A stretch of 64,000 nucleotides of DNA from the NCBI RefSeq assembly GCF_003610555.1, contig NZ_RAPQ01000008.1:362220-426219 (forward strand). Direction: 5' to 3'. Source of the DNA: Marinifilum flexuosum. GTDB taxonomy: Bacteria; Bacteroidota; Bacteroidia; Bacteroidales; Marinifilaceae. The notes below the pieces were generated by a model. The model saw only the letters and a list, made by a program, of their open reading frames with translations. It was not told the DNA's origin and made no database searches. The position numbers and the translations under genes were made by a program. This document shows positions 27,124 to 36,330 of the stretch, one piece after another. The stretch's first letter is position 1. Every line of letters begins with the position of its first letter.

Positions 27124-28322
27124 AGGTTTTCTTGCGGGACATATGATTTTACAACTTGGCTAATGGTCTCAATGGCATGCTCAATTTGATCTTTGCTGTG
27201 AGCCGCTGTCAGTGAAAAACGCAAAAGTGCATCGTTCTCCTTCACCCCAGGAGCCACTACGGGATTGACATAGATTCCACGGTTCAATAATTTTCTGGCT
27301 ACGCGGAAAGTAAGAATACTGTCACGAATATAGATTGGGATGATTGGCGTTTCGGCTAGACCAATATCAAGGTTGTGTTCTCTCATTAGGCGCAAAGCAT
27401 AGTGGGTGTTTTCCCATAGCTTTTGGCGGAAGGAGTCATCCGATTTGATGAGGCGTAGCGAGGCCAACACACTGGCTGTGGAAGCTGGAGGCAAGCTGGC
27501 ACTGAACATGTAGGAACGCGAGGCGTGGCTCAAATAGTCTATCACATCCTTGTTACCGGCAACAAAACCACCAACCGAAGCCATCGACTTGCTAAAGGTT
27601 CCTCCAATCAAGTCAACCTGTTCGGTAATGCCATAATGCGAGGCTGTACCAGCCCCATGATTTCCCAATACCCCAATGGCATGGGCACAATCTACAAAAG
27701 TGAAGGCGTCGTGCTTGCTTGCTTCCATCACAATTCTGTCCAGCTTGGCAATATCCCCATCCATGGAGAAAATACCATCGGTGATAATAAGTTTTACCCC
27801 TGCAGAGTTTTTTCCCCTGTTCAGCTTTCTGCCCAAATCAAAAATGTCATTGTGCTTGTATTTAATTCGTTGGGCCAAACTCATTCGGCAGCCGTCAATA
27901 ATAGAAGCGTGGTTCAACTCATCGATGAAAATATGATCTCCCTTTCCTGCCATGGCCGGAAGCACACCCGTATTCACCTGGAATCCGGTAGGAAAGATGA
28001 TTACCGCTTCCTTGCCCAGAAAATCTTTCAATTCATCTTCCAGCTCGTGGTGTAAATCCAGTGTGCCGTTCATGAATCGGCTTCCGGTACAGGAGGTGCC
28101 GTATTTATTGATGGCCGCTGTGGCCGCTTCTTTTATTTTTGGATGATTGTTCAATCCCAGGTAGTTGTTCGAGCCAAACATCAAAACTTCCTGGCCTTCG
28201 ATTATGGCCGTATCGGATTGAGGTGATGAAATGGGACGAAAAAAGGGATACATGTTGGTTTCACGTAATAGTTTGGCCTGTATGACCAAATTGCTGTTTT
28301 TAACGAAATCGTACTTACTCAT
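27114..28322 (-). CDS. spt: Serine palmitoyltransferase
   Basis: 402 residues, PLP-dependent alpha-oxoamine synthase that condenses serine with a fatty acyl thioester to make 3-ketosphinganine, the first step of sphingolipid synthesis. Visible: SNNYLGLNNHP at 51-61, the PLP-stacking H138 in DELNHASIIDG, DCAHAIG at 211-217 and the Schiff-base K245 in GGTFSKSMAS. Length fits soluble bacterial Spt. KBL and BioF paralogues also share the fold; gene context favours Spt. The start overlaps the stop of the upstream gene (ATGA at 28319-28322). Confidence 0.85.
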   Translation of the reverse strand: MSKYDFVKNSNLVIQAKLLRETNMYPFFRPISSPQSDTAIIEGQEVLMFGSNNYLGLNNHPKIKEAATAAINKYGTSCTGSRFMNGTLDLHHELEDELKDFLGKEAVIIFPTGFQVNTGVLPAMAGKGDHIFIDELNHASIIDGCRMSLAQRIKYKHNDIFDLGRKLNRGKNSAGVKLIITDGIFSMDGDIAKLDRIVMEASKHDAFTFVDCAHAIGVLGNHGAGTASHYGITEQVDLIGGTFSKSMASVGGFVAGNKDVIDYLSHASRSYMFSASLPPASTASVLASLRLIKSDDSFRQKLWENTHYALRLMREHNLDIGLAETPIIPIYIRDSILTFRVARKLLNRGIYVNPVVAPGVKENDALLRFSLTAAHSKDQIEHAIETISQVVKSYVPQENLCH

Positions 28323-30199
28323 GATTTATTATTTTGGTTTATTGGATGAAGGTGGGCGTGTAACAAGGACAGCATATCACCAACTACCTTTAGCTTTAGA
28401 TGTTTGATGTCGGTCTTCTGATAAGGATCTGCTTCTATTTGATAAAGGGCCTTGCATTTCTTGCCATCGTAGAGCAGCAGGTAATCTCCTTGAATCATCT
28501 GGTAGCACTGGTTGACAATGCTCACGGCATATTTTGGTGACTTAGGATCTAGTAAATTATTTCCCGCAGATCGGAACTCTTCCCCGTAGTTCAGGTAGCT
28601 GAGTACCGTAGGAAAAACATCAATTTGTTGCACCCGCTCTTCTCTCTTGCCTTTCAAATTCCTGCCTGGTGCATAAAACAAGAGTGGAATGGCAAAGGCA
28701 TTGGCCGAGGTTGCATATTCCTTGTGCCAGGGGGTGATGGCATGATCGGCTGTGATGATGAACAAAGTATTTTGATACCAATCCTTGCTGGCCGCGGTTT
28801 TGAAAAACTGGCGCAGGGCATAATCGGTATAGCGCATGGTTTCGTGAATGCCATCGCTTCCCTTGGGAAATTTTCCCTGGTACTTCTGAGGTACCACATA
28901 CGGATTGTGCGAGGACAGCGTGAATACCGTAGATAAAAATGGCCTTTTGCACTGGTCAAGCTTCTCGGCCATATAGTGCAGGTAGGGCTCGTCGAATATG
29001 CCCCAGGTGCCATCAAAATCTTTTCCGGCAGGATATTCATCCAGTCCGTAGTAGTGATCTATATCGGCCGACTGGCAAAAATCGGCAAAGCCCATGGTGG
29101 CATTGTGCGAACCATGAAAAAAGAAGGTTTCGTAGCCTTTGCCTTTTAAACAGGAGGCTAAGCTCTCTACTTTTTTACCCGCTTTGTTGGCCAGGATAAA
29201 AGGAGTCTGGTTGGCAGGAATCGAGGACAGGATGGCTGGCACTGCATCCATGCTCTTGCGACCGTTGGCGTAGGCATGGGTAAAATACAAGCTTTTCTGC
29301 ATCAGGGAATCCAAAAAGGGAGCATAGCCCTTATAGTTTCCACCTTCCAAATCGGTATTTAAACTTCCGAAAGTCTCACGCGTGAAACTCTCCAGTATGA
29401 TGATGACCACATTGTCGGGTCTGAATTCTCCATTTGATACCTTTTGGGCTTGTGGCTGAATCACCGGAAGGGTAGTTGTTGAATCGTCGCCGTATGATGA
29501 CAGTAAGGTGAAGGCCGAGTTAAGAACAATTCCGGCATCTTCAACCTGTTCCACATCGTCAAGGGCATCGCTTATTTGCAATGATTTACCAAAGGGATTC
29601 AGATTGTTGATCATGCCCATATAGGTGGCCAGGACAATTACCAGCCAAAAGCCTGTTGCTGTTTGATAGTCAAAGGCTCTTTGGGTTTTCTTGTGCTTTT
29701 GTAAACTGAAGCGGAAAAATCTCAACAGAATCCCAATTAATAGACCTAGCAGAATAAAGGCATACCAATAGGTAAGCAAAAACTCTCCGCCAAGAGATGA
29801 CATATTGGCCTGTGTCCCTAGGTAATCGAAAATAGACCAGGTAATGCGCTTCAAGGTGTATGGATAGTAAAAGATATCGGCCAGGTTAGCCACCAAACCC
29901 ACCGTGTTTATCACGGCATACAAAACCATTAATAGATATTGATACCATTTCTTCTCGCAAAAAGGGAAGGGCAATAAACTCAATAGAATAAAAGGAGCAT
30001 TCAGCATGCAAACGGCTGCTATATCGTATTTGATTGCATTAACCAGATAGATAGGATAAAGGTACCAGGAGATGTTGCAGAACAAAGCCTGGTTAAAGCC
30101 AATAAACAGCAGGCGGCTAAACTGAAAAAGGAGCATCAGCAAAATGAGCTGATACCCTACGGCAGTAAATCTGGATCTTACACTTACTCGTAATTTCAT
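28319..30199 (-). CDS. LTA-synthase-like membrane phosphotransferase/sulfatase-fold protein
   Basis: 626 residues. Five membrane helices fill about residues 13-200 (15-37, 55-78, 88-108, 140-162, 183-198). The extracytoplasmic sulfatase-fold domain starts at about 262 with VVIIILESFTRETFG, where E270 is the metal ligand, then YANGRKSMDAVPAIL with S316 at the usual nucleophile site, and FIITADHAITPW with the D-H metal pair. LtaS uses threonine at the nucleophile position; here it is serine. The family moves phosphoglycerol or phosphoethanolamine onto lipids or sugars. Between Spt and an outer-membrane protein it is a good candidate for adding a phospho-head group to ceramide. Confidence 0.8.
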   Translation of the reverse strand: MKLRVSVRSRFTAVGYQLILLMLLFQFSRLLFIGFNQALFCNISWYLYPIYLVNAIKYDIAAVCMLNAPFILLSLLPFPFCEKKWYQYLLMVLYAVINTVGLVANLADIFYYPYTLKRITWSIFDYLGTQANMSSLGGEFLLTYWYAFILLGLLIGILLRFFRFSLQKHKKTQRAFDYQTATGFWLVIVLATYMGMINNLNPFGKSLQISDALDDVEQVEDAGIVLNSAFTLLSSYGDDSTTTLPVIQPQAQKVSNGEFRPDNVVIIILESFTRETFGSLNTDLEGGNYKGYAPFLDSLMQKSLYFTHAYANGRKSMDAVPAILSSIPANQTPFILANKAGKKVESLASCLKGKGYETFFFHGSHNATMGFADFCQSADIDHYYGLDEYPAGKDFDGTWGIFDEPYLHYMAEKLDQCKRPFLSTVFTLSSHNPYVVPQKYQGKFPKGSDGIHETMRYTDYALRQFFKTAASKDWYQNTLFIITADHAITPWHKEYATSANAFAIPLLFYAPGRNLKGKREERVQQIDVFPTVLSYLNYGEEFRSAGNNLLDPKSPKYAVSIVNQCYQMIQGDYLLLYDGKKCKALYQIEADPYQKTDIKHLKLKVVGDMLSLLHAHLHPINQNNKS

Positions 30200-30248
30200 G
30201 ATTTGATCTTGATTGATTATTTGATGGTTTATTTAGGTGCAGACCGAA

Positions 30249-32807
30249 TTAGAAACTCACTTCTATTCTAAACCTGAAACCATGACTGGAAGAGAACTTG
30301 TCGAAATAGGCTCCCTTGTTAATTCGGTTCACATATTCAACCCTCAGGCATTTGAAAATATTGGTTACCCCAAAGCCCATTTCCATATAGGGTTCCTTGC
30401 CTGGTGCCTGAAGCATATTGGGAATCTTCATCACTTTGTCGTGATTTCCCAAAAGCTTTCCGTAGTAGGCCTTAAAGCTGACCACCTCCCTCATGTTGAA
30501 TTTTTTAATCAGCGGAATCTTGTTGAATAGTACACCACCACCGTTCAAACAGAGGTGAGCACTCATATACATATCGCTGGCGAAAGAGGAATGGTGTAGT
30601 AGGTTGAAATGGTAACGTGCCGATCCAATGTCTCGTGTTCCCCGTGGCATTTGCAGCAACGGGTATGGAACGCGGCCCAGTACGGCTCCCCCTTCAATCA
30701 TCGATTTTAAAAACATGGGACCCATGTTAAAGCGACTTTTCATCGACAGGTTCACATTGGCATAGTAGCCACTTTTCTTGCCACCTTTCACAGGCAATTT
30801 GTACTGTCCCATCAGGGTGGAGATGTGAAATACAGGTTTCTGATTTCCGTAATAGATGCGTGAGAAAAAGCCCTCGTCATAATCTTGGCTAAAGGAAAGT
30901 CGGGCATCCAGCATCACATTGTAGGTGTCGAAATGCGACAGGCTTTGGTTTCCCTGGTTAAAAGCCAAATTGTAATTCGAGTAGTACCTGTTTAGTGCCG
31001 GGCGTACCAATATTCCCAGGCTCTTGTTCACCTGGTGTTCGTAGCTAATGTCGATGTGACGGTTGCGAATCAAATAAGGGTTGGGAACCTTCGAGGTAAA
31101 AGAGGAAATGATATTTCCGCCTCCCTGTTGGTAAGGATTTTCCCTGATGAACTCTACGAACTTGTTCTTGGTCAGATCAAAATAATCGTAGTGGCAATTG
31201 GCCGACAGGATACTTCTCTTTTTCGTAGGAAGCATCACTTTCACATTTCCGCCATAGGCCAACTCCTTGTTTTTAAATCCATAACCCAGGTAACCTCCGG
31301 CCATGAAATTCTTAAAAAGCTTTTCGCTGGTGCGCAATGGCAGGGTAAAGCGGTGTCCTTCTATCTCATTTTTGCGATAAAAAGAGAAGTAAGGGCCCAG
31401 GTCCAGCTTGCCCAAATTGTAATACCCATTCAGGGTCATGGCGCTAAACTTATCGGCCACCTTAATAAATTTGTTTTCTTTTAGTTTCTTAATTCCCTTG
31501 TAAGCCGATTGCTCGAAAGTATCAAGAGGAGCCACTTCATGCCTGAAGGCGATAATTTTGTTGTTGCTGGCCTCCGTATTCAGCAGTGCATAACTCGATG
31601 AGGGCATCTCTGCAAAGGGAGCCAAATTGTTGGTATTGGCATCGCGATAGCAGATTAACTTTTGCACGTCGAAGGTTTTCTTCTTGCGCTTTTTTCCCTC
31701 TTTCTTGTTGATGGTCAGCTTCAGGTTAATCTTCTGGGTTTTGTAGAACCACTTCTCATCAGAAAGTTTTTCGTAATTGATGTGTACCTCCAAATCCTTC
31801 ACAAAATTCAGGTTGGCCGAATTGGGCAGCGAAGCCTTTATTTCGGTCAGGGCCCAACTTCCTTCTTCTACCCAGAAATGTCCCTTAAAGGTGATGTTCT
31901 TATAGCTTTTGGGAAAGAAATTGAATTTGTAATGCTTCACCTTGTTGCTCACAATACTATCACTTAAGTAGATATTGTAGTACATCAGGGCTGTGCTCGA
32001 TATCGGACTCGGAAATCCTCTTGTTAAAATATCAATCTGATTGTTGTAGAAATTGAATTCGGTTGTCACCTTCTTGTGCAGTATTGTCTTAATTTGCGGG
32101 TTTACCTGGGAGAGAATCCCATCCGATTTTTGTGCTGTAATATGGCTGTTGTCTACTTTATCCTTTCGGGCGTGCTCGCTGATGGTTTCATCCATATAGA
32201 AAGGCATCATCAGGGTAGAATCGCTGCTCTTTACAAAAGCATCAGCCGAATTTCTGAATGTTTTCGATTGAGAGGTTTTCACCCTCAGGTTCGACAGGAA
32301 TACCGTTGTGCGCGTGTAGTCTTTGTAGGACAAAGGCTGGTAGTTGTCCGGATTATTTTTCTTCCTGTTCTTAATTATCTTTCTTAGTAGCGAGCGCTCG
32401 TACGAGTTGTCGGGCTTCACGGTAATCTCGTTCAGGGCAACTACATCTTCCTCAAGCATCACATTCAGAAACTGATTTTTATTCTCAACGCGAACCTCCT
32501 GCGACTTGTAGCCAATAAATTTAATGATGATGGTGCAGGGAAACTTCTCGATGTTCAGGTTAAAATTCCCATCACTGTCCGACATCATGCCATTGGTGGT
32601 ATTTTTCACCAGCACATTGGCAAAAGGGATGCTCTCCCGGGTTTTTGAATCCTGAATCTTTCCCTTGATGTTGTTGGAAAATCCCAGACTTGAGAAAAGC
32701 AGAAGCAGGGCAAGGCAAAAATATTTTAGGACATATTTTCGCCAAAGTGCTTGTCCTTCATATGGATTGTTTTCTTTTTTAAAATTCTTTTCTCGCATCA
32801 TGTTCAC
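30249..32807 (-). CDS. DUF5686 outer-membrane protein with CarboxypepD-regulatory domain
   Basis: 852 residues, first gene of the unit. An unusually long N-terminal stretch (about 26 charged residues) precedes the signal core LKYFCLALLLLFSSLGFS. A CarboxypepD_reg-like beta sandwich (NIKGKIQDSKTRESIPFANVLVKNTTNG, about 47-130) leads to a DUF5686 region with a C-terminal beta-barrel ending RIEVSF. Proteins of this form are outer-membrane components in Bacteroidota, unlike TonB receptors because no plug is seen. Its position upstream of lipid genes could mean a role in delivering or presenting sphingolipids; that is inference. A 49-base gap without terminator separates it from the next gene. Confidence 0.78.
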   Translation of the reverse strand: MNMMREKNFKKENNPYEGQALWRKYVLKYFCLALLLLFSSLGFSNNIKGKIQDSKTRESIPFANVLVKNTTNGMMSDSDGNFNLNIEKFPCTIIIKFIGYKSQEVRVENKNQFLNVMLEEDVVALNEITVKPDNSYERSLLRKIIKNRKKNNPDNYQPLSYKDYTRTTVFLSNLRVKTSQSKTFRNSADAFVKSSDSTLMMPFYMDETISEHARKDKVDNSHITAQKSDGILSQVNPQIKTILHKKVTTEFNFYNNQIDILTRGFPSPISSTALMYYNIYLSDSIVSNKVKHYKFNFFPKSYKNITFKGHFWVEEGSWALTEIKASLPNSANLNFVKDLEVHINYEKLSDEKWFYKTQKINLKLTINKKEGKKRKKKTFDVQKLICYRDANTNNLAPFAEMPSSSYALLNTEASNNKIIAFRHEVAPLDTFEQSAYKGIKKLKENKFIKVADKFSAMTLNGYYNLGKLDLGPYFSFYRKNEIEGHRFTLPLRTSEKLFKNFMAGGYLGYGFKNKELAYGGNVKVMLPTKKRSILSANCHYDYFDLTKNKFVEFIRENPYQQGGGNIISSFTSKVPNPYLIRNRHIDISYEHQVNKSLGILVRPALNRYYSNYNLAFNQGNQSLSHFDTYNVMLDARLSFSQDYDEGFFSRIYYGNQKPVFHISTLMGQYKLPVKGGKKSGYYANVNLSMKSRFNMGPMFLKSMIEGGAVLGRVPYPLLQMPRGTRDIGSARYHFNLLHHSSFASDMYMSAHLCLNGGGVLFNKIPLIKKFNMREVVSFKAYYGKLLGNHDKVMKIPNMLQAPGKEPYMEMGFGVTNIFKCLRVEYVNRINKGAYFDKFSSSHGFRFRIEVSF

Positions 32808-32828
32808 TACAAATCTTTGTTCATTTTC

Positions 32829-32852
32829 CAGTGAAATGCACTCATTTCACTG
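32829..32852. promoter_or_regulatory. Perfect palindrome upstream of the sphingolipid unit
   Basis: CAGTGAAATG, spacer CACT, CATTTCACTG; both ten-base arms are exact. It lies 22 bases before the DUF5686 start and just downstream of a likely -7 element (minus-strand TGTCTTTG at 32861-32868), the usual place for a repressor site or a 5' leader hairpin. Confidence 0.55.
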
Positions 32853-32860
32853 CTTCAATA

Positions 32861-32868
32861 CAAAGACA
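32861..32868 (-). promoter_or_regulatory. Possible -7 element of the sphingolipid unit
   Basis: Minus-strand TGTCTTTG deviates from TAnnTTTG at the second base only. It is 53 bases upstream of the DUF5686 ATG. No convincing -33 element. Confidence 0.35.
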
Positions 32869-33034
32869 TTTGTCATGGGATGGACACGTATACGAGCTGT
32901 AATTTTTCTTTTGTTTTAACTTTTTTTAACGGTTTCTGATATCATGGGACACATGGTTTCGGTTAGTATTGAGTGATATGCATTCCCCATGCTGTCTGTC
33001 CCTTTATCGCCCTGTGTTCCCCATAAAGATTGTA

Positions 33035-33160
33035 TTATTTTAACCACTGAGGAGTACAGAGTTTCACGAAAAATATTGCGGTGCGCTGCACCTAGTTTTT
33101 TTAATGAAGGATTGTGTGCTACAAATATTATGCAGCTCTGCTGCTTGATGTGGGGTACTA
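33035..33160. repeat. Degenerate interspersed-repeat remnant
   Basis: The stretch contains TTAACCACTGAGGAGTACAG followed by AGAGTTTCACG, then GCGGTGCGCTGCACC and GCAGCTCTGCTGC. Words like these occur as short dispersed repeats in many Bacteroidota genomes near mobile genes. Within 32870-33198 I see nothing coding that I would trust. Confidence 0.35.
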
Positions 33161-33198
33161 CTCAATGTGCCGATTTGGGAATGGCCATCAACCAGAAT

Positions 33199-33630
33199 TC
33201 ATTTCTTCTCCAGTTTCTCAATCATCTTAAGCAAACGATCTCTGTTTTTTGCCGATTTAATAAACTGTGGCAATTTTTCAACCAAGGTAAAAAAGGCTCT
33301 ATCGTTTCGTTCTCTTAACCCAGCTTGTATGTATTGCTTAATGTATTCCAAATGCTTGTAGTTGTGAGCAAAAAAGAATTCATTTTTAAAGCTGTCCTGC
33401 AGCCAGAATTCGCAATCGAACCAGTAATCGGTAGTGGCACTGTATGATTTCTTATTCAAATCAAGAGGTTTGTCGGTTACATAATGGCAGGAGTAGCATC
33501 TCAACTCAGCAAATTGTGGTACTTGTGTACTTTTTACCATGGCCTTACCGCCACATTTCGGACAAACCACCAAAGTCTCATCAGAGAATTCATTGGGTCT
33601 TAGGTTTTGATCGATAAAACGAGTTTTCAT
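33199..33630 (-). CDS. Zinc-ribbon protein of unknown function
   Basis: 143 residues. Cysteines 23, 26, 45 and 48 (VCPKCGGKA and RCYSCHYV) form a TFIIB-like zinc ribbon. The rest is mostly helical, with WFDCEFWLQDSF and a basic C-terminus (RLLKMIEKLEKK). A nucleic-acid-binding or regulatory role is possible for such ribbons but not shown. It stands alone between a repeat remnant and a terminator. Confidence 0.65.
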   Translation of the reverse strand: MKTRFIDQNLRPNEFSDETLVVCPKCGGKAMVKSTQVPQFAELRCYSCHYVTDKPLDLNKKSYSATTDYWFDCEFWLQDSFKNEFFFAHNYKHLEYIKQYIQAGLRERNDRAFFTLVEKLPQFIKSAKNRDRLLKMIEKLEKK

Positions 33631-33685
33631 TTTAGGGCTTGGACATTTATTAGGTATACTAAGATAGCAATTCTGGTGTATTGTT

Positions 33686-33722
33686 AAAAAAAGCGAACCC
33701 CAAATATTCTTGAGATTCGCTT
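33686..33722 (-). terminator. GCGAA-type terminator
   Basis: AAGCGAA and TTCGCTT form the stem around an 18-base interior. The 28-base core from 33693 differs by one base from that at 36339. It lies just after the stop of the IPT/TIG gene on the minus strand, with the T run following. Confidence 0.8.
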
Positions 33723-33732
33723 AGTAAAAGAA

Positions 33733-36222
33733 TTAATTGTTATTAATGGATACTAATTGATTCAAATGAATTTTATAAGTTGAATATGCGTTAGGTTTCC
33801 AATCATAACATGCGAAGTATAAGTAATCATCAACTATAAAGGTGTGGTACTTATTGCCAATTCCTGGAGGAGGGGCATATTCGGTCCATTTATCTTGTTC
33901 AGGATTGTATACATGAAACCCTCTTTTGCTGTTTGCTCCTTCGTGGATGATATAAGCATTCCCATTGTAAAAAACACTTGTGCGGTCCTCTCTAAAATCA
34001 GGAATTTTGTTGGATAATTTGGTCCATTTTTTTGTTTCTAAATTGCATTTCCAGAATTTTTTGAATTCGTTACCCCCTGAAACCGCCCAGGTAAACATTA
34101 CATATAAGGTATTGTTTGAAACAAAACAGATGGAAGGATCAGAGTAATCTACGTTCTCGTAAGGAAATGATTGAGCAGTCCAGCTTTGTTTTTCGAAATC
34201 AAACTTGGCTAAACTAGTTCCTGAACCTATATAAAATGAGTTATCGAAAGTAAAAGAGTAAACTTCTTCGAGATAATTCTGAATGCCCGAATTGTCTAGT
34301 ACATTCAGCTTCTTGTTAAGCATTGAATAGGAAGAAATTTGCTTTTTATTATTGTGATAAACAAGCATTAAATCATCATTATGAATTGCTGAAGTGATTA
34401 AATATTCAGGAATATTTATTTCGGAGTAGACACTCCAATTTTCATTGCTTGGTGAAAATTGCATCACTCTTCTCCCTTTATCGATAAGAGTAGGTTTTTC
34501 ATTCCACATTCCAATATATTCTGCATTGCCATAAAATTTTGTACTTCCTACATATTCCCATGGATCATGAAGATTTAGCTCTTCATTAAAGGTAAAGGAT
34601 GCCAAGCCATGCTTAATCGTTAGTTTTGTTTCCCCTTCCATTTTTTCAATAGGATTGTATTTTATAATAAAATCATCTCCAATTCTTTCAATAATTTCGC
34701 ATGATTGATTGGCAATGGAAAATTCTGGATTGTGTTCAGGATTAATGTTTTTAGTTGAGATATGAATCTTCTGGTTTCTTGTAAAAGTTTTAGGATTCAC
34801 ATCAATAATCTCAGGCGACAAAACTTTTATTTTAATATTGGTAATTGTATCAAAGGCATTTTGTTCATGAGACAAACGAATGTTGTATTCACCTGCTTTT
34901 GCGTTAGGAAGGAAACTTGCTTTGATACTATCCATTACCATGTTGTAGTGTTTTGCATCGCCAATATGAATAGTCATTCCCCTTATAAAATTTCGACCAT
35001 ATAATATCAAATGGTCTTGGGCATAAATAGTGTGTTTGCTTATAGAATTTATTGATGGGGATAGCCATTGAACATCTTCTTCAGAATAAACAATTTCATC
35101 ATTGTACTTTGCCTGGATTTTGCCTTTTGAAAATGGTTCTTTGATAATTAATTTAATAAGACTGTCAGTTCTACTAAAAACCGTATTATTTAAATTATAA
35201 TGATTTGTTAATGGATGATTAAAATTATATACAAGGGTAAGGTTTTTACCTTTAATAAATAATGTATCATTATACCATACTTCCTTTGGATAGAAGGAAT
35301 GAATAGTTGGAAGTATTCCCTCAAAAATACCATCATATGTAATTTCTTGATCTAAATACTTAAAGGTGGTGGATAGTTCGCCAGATGAAATTTCCCTGGG
35401 AATTCTAATTTTCAACAAGCTATCCGATACAATTTTCATCTTATAATTATAGGAGTTAACCGATTTGCCACCTATTTTAACTTCACCAACTGTACTAAAG
35501 TTAATGCCATAAATATCAATTTCGTTTAATGAAACTACCTTGCTTTGCGATACGGAATCAATTCTTGGCGGATTTATAGTAAGTGTATTATTGGTATATA
35601 CATCAGTGTTGGCCACATTAATTTTAAGCTTAAACTGATTTTTTTTCAAGCCTTGTGGAACAATTGCCTTCATTGCGGTATCGCTTACAGCAAATGGCAT
35701 TACATTGATGTTATCAAAGCCAATAGAATCTACCCAGTTTCTTGGGTTTAGGTATAATCCGCTAATCGAAATCGTATCTCCAATATTTACTGTATCAGGC
35801 TTGAAACTGAGATTTAATTCCGATTCAACATGGCTCACAAATTCAATTTCTTCTCCATAATAAACTTGGTCATTGAACTTGGCGAATGCTCTTACAGCAT
35901 ACTTTCTGTCTTTAACAAAGTCTTTGGCGTAAACCCCCTCGAAAGTAAAACTATTCTGGTTTGAACTTCCTAAGGTAAATTTGCTAACAGAATTAAAATC
36001 TGGCTTATCATAGTAATATCTGTAAGGGTAAAACACAAATCCATGATCTTGTATGAAACCATTTTGGGGTTTTCGAAGCGAACCAGTTACCCAAACGCCA
36101 ATATGATTTGATTCATCTACAGATAAGGTTTCAATAATGGGAATTGAGATATCATCATCAGATTTGTTACATGTAATAAAGAAACAACAGAGTATCGTAA
36201 GAATGATTAATCGTTTTTTCAT
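33733..36222 (-). CDS. IPT/TIG-domain lipoprotein with Kelch-like C-terminus
   Basis: 829 residues. A lipoprotein signal (MKKRLIILTILCCFFITC) puts the lipid cysteine at residue 18. Repeated Ig-like IPT/TIG modules fill about residues 120-560, each with a G-x-x-F/L-x-P or GxNF-type element (for example DTISISGLYLNPRNW, LYGRNFIRGMTIHIG). The final third has Kelch-type blades: LYVMFTWAVSGGNEFKKFWKCNLETKKWTKLS and YNPEQDKWTEYAPPPGIGNKYHTF. Such surface lipoproteins bind glycans or other proteins. No enzyme motif and no SusC/D genes nearby. Confidence 0.75.
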   Translation of the reverse strand: MKKRLIILTILCCFFITCNKSDDDISIPIIETLSVDESNHIGVWVTGSLRKPQNGFIQDHGFVFYPYRYYYDKPDFNSVSKFTLGSSNQNSFTFEGVYAKDFVKDRKYAVRAFAKFNDQVYYGEEIEFVSHVESELNLSFKPDTVNIGDTISISGLYLNPRNWVDSIGFDNINVMPFAVSDTAMKAIVPQGLKKNQFKLKINVANTDVYTNNTLTINPPRIDSVSQSKVVSLNEIDIYGINFSTVGEVKIGGKSVNSYNYKMKIVSDSLLKIRIPREISSGELSTTFKYLDQEITYDGIFEGILPTIHSFYPKEVWYNDTLFIKGKNLTLVYNFNHPLTNHYNLNNTVFSRTDSLIKLIIKEPFSKGKIQAKYNDEIVYSEEDVQWLSPSINSISKHTIYAQDHLILYGRNFIRGMTIHIGDAKHYNMVMDSIKASFLPNAKAGEYNIRLSHEQNAFDTITNIKIKVLSPEIIDVNPKTFTRNQKIHISTKNINPEHNPEFSIANQSCEIIERIGDDFIIKYNPIEKMEGETKLTIKHGLASFTFNEELNLHDPWEYVGSTKFYGNAEYIGMWNEKPTLIDKGRRVMQFSPSNENWSVYSEINIPEYLITSAIHNDDLMLVYHNNKKQISSYSMLNKKLNVLDNSGIQNYLEEVYSFTFDNSFYIGSGTSLAKFDFEKQSWTAQSFPYENVDYSDPSICFVSNNTLYVMFTWAVSGGNEFKKFWKCNLETKKWTKLSNKIPDFREDRTSVFYNGNAYIIHEGANSKRGFHVYNPEQDKWTEYAPPPGIGNKYHTFIVDDYLYFACYDWKPNAYSTYKIHLNQLVSINNN

Positions 36223-36330
36223 TAAGGTTAGCTTATGGTATTTTATGAGATGTTTAATTTTTATCCTGTAAACTTACAATAAATTAGAATCTTAAAGTTA
36301 TTGTATAGTTTTTTTTTGTAAGTGCCGAAT

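Noticed and set aside
28620..29199. Long plus- and minus-strand frames inside the LTA-synthase-like gene
   Set aside because: They are shadows caused by higher G+C; the real frame has complete family motifs.
31035..31484. 149-residue plus-strand frame within the DUF5686 gene
   Set aside because: Shadow of the true gene on the other strand; no signal or domain.
32989..33318. 109-residue plus-strand frame
   Set aside because: It runs across a repeat remnant and the reverse of the zinc-ribbon gene; composition is not protein-like.
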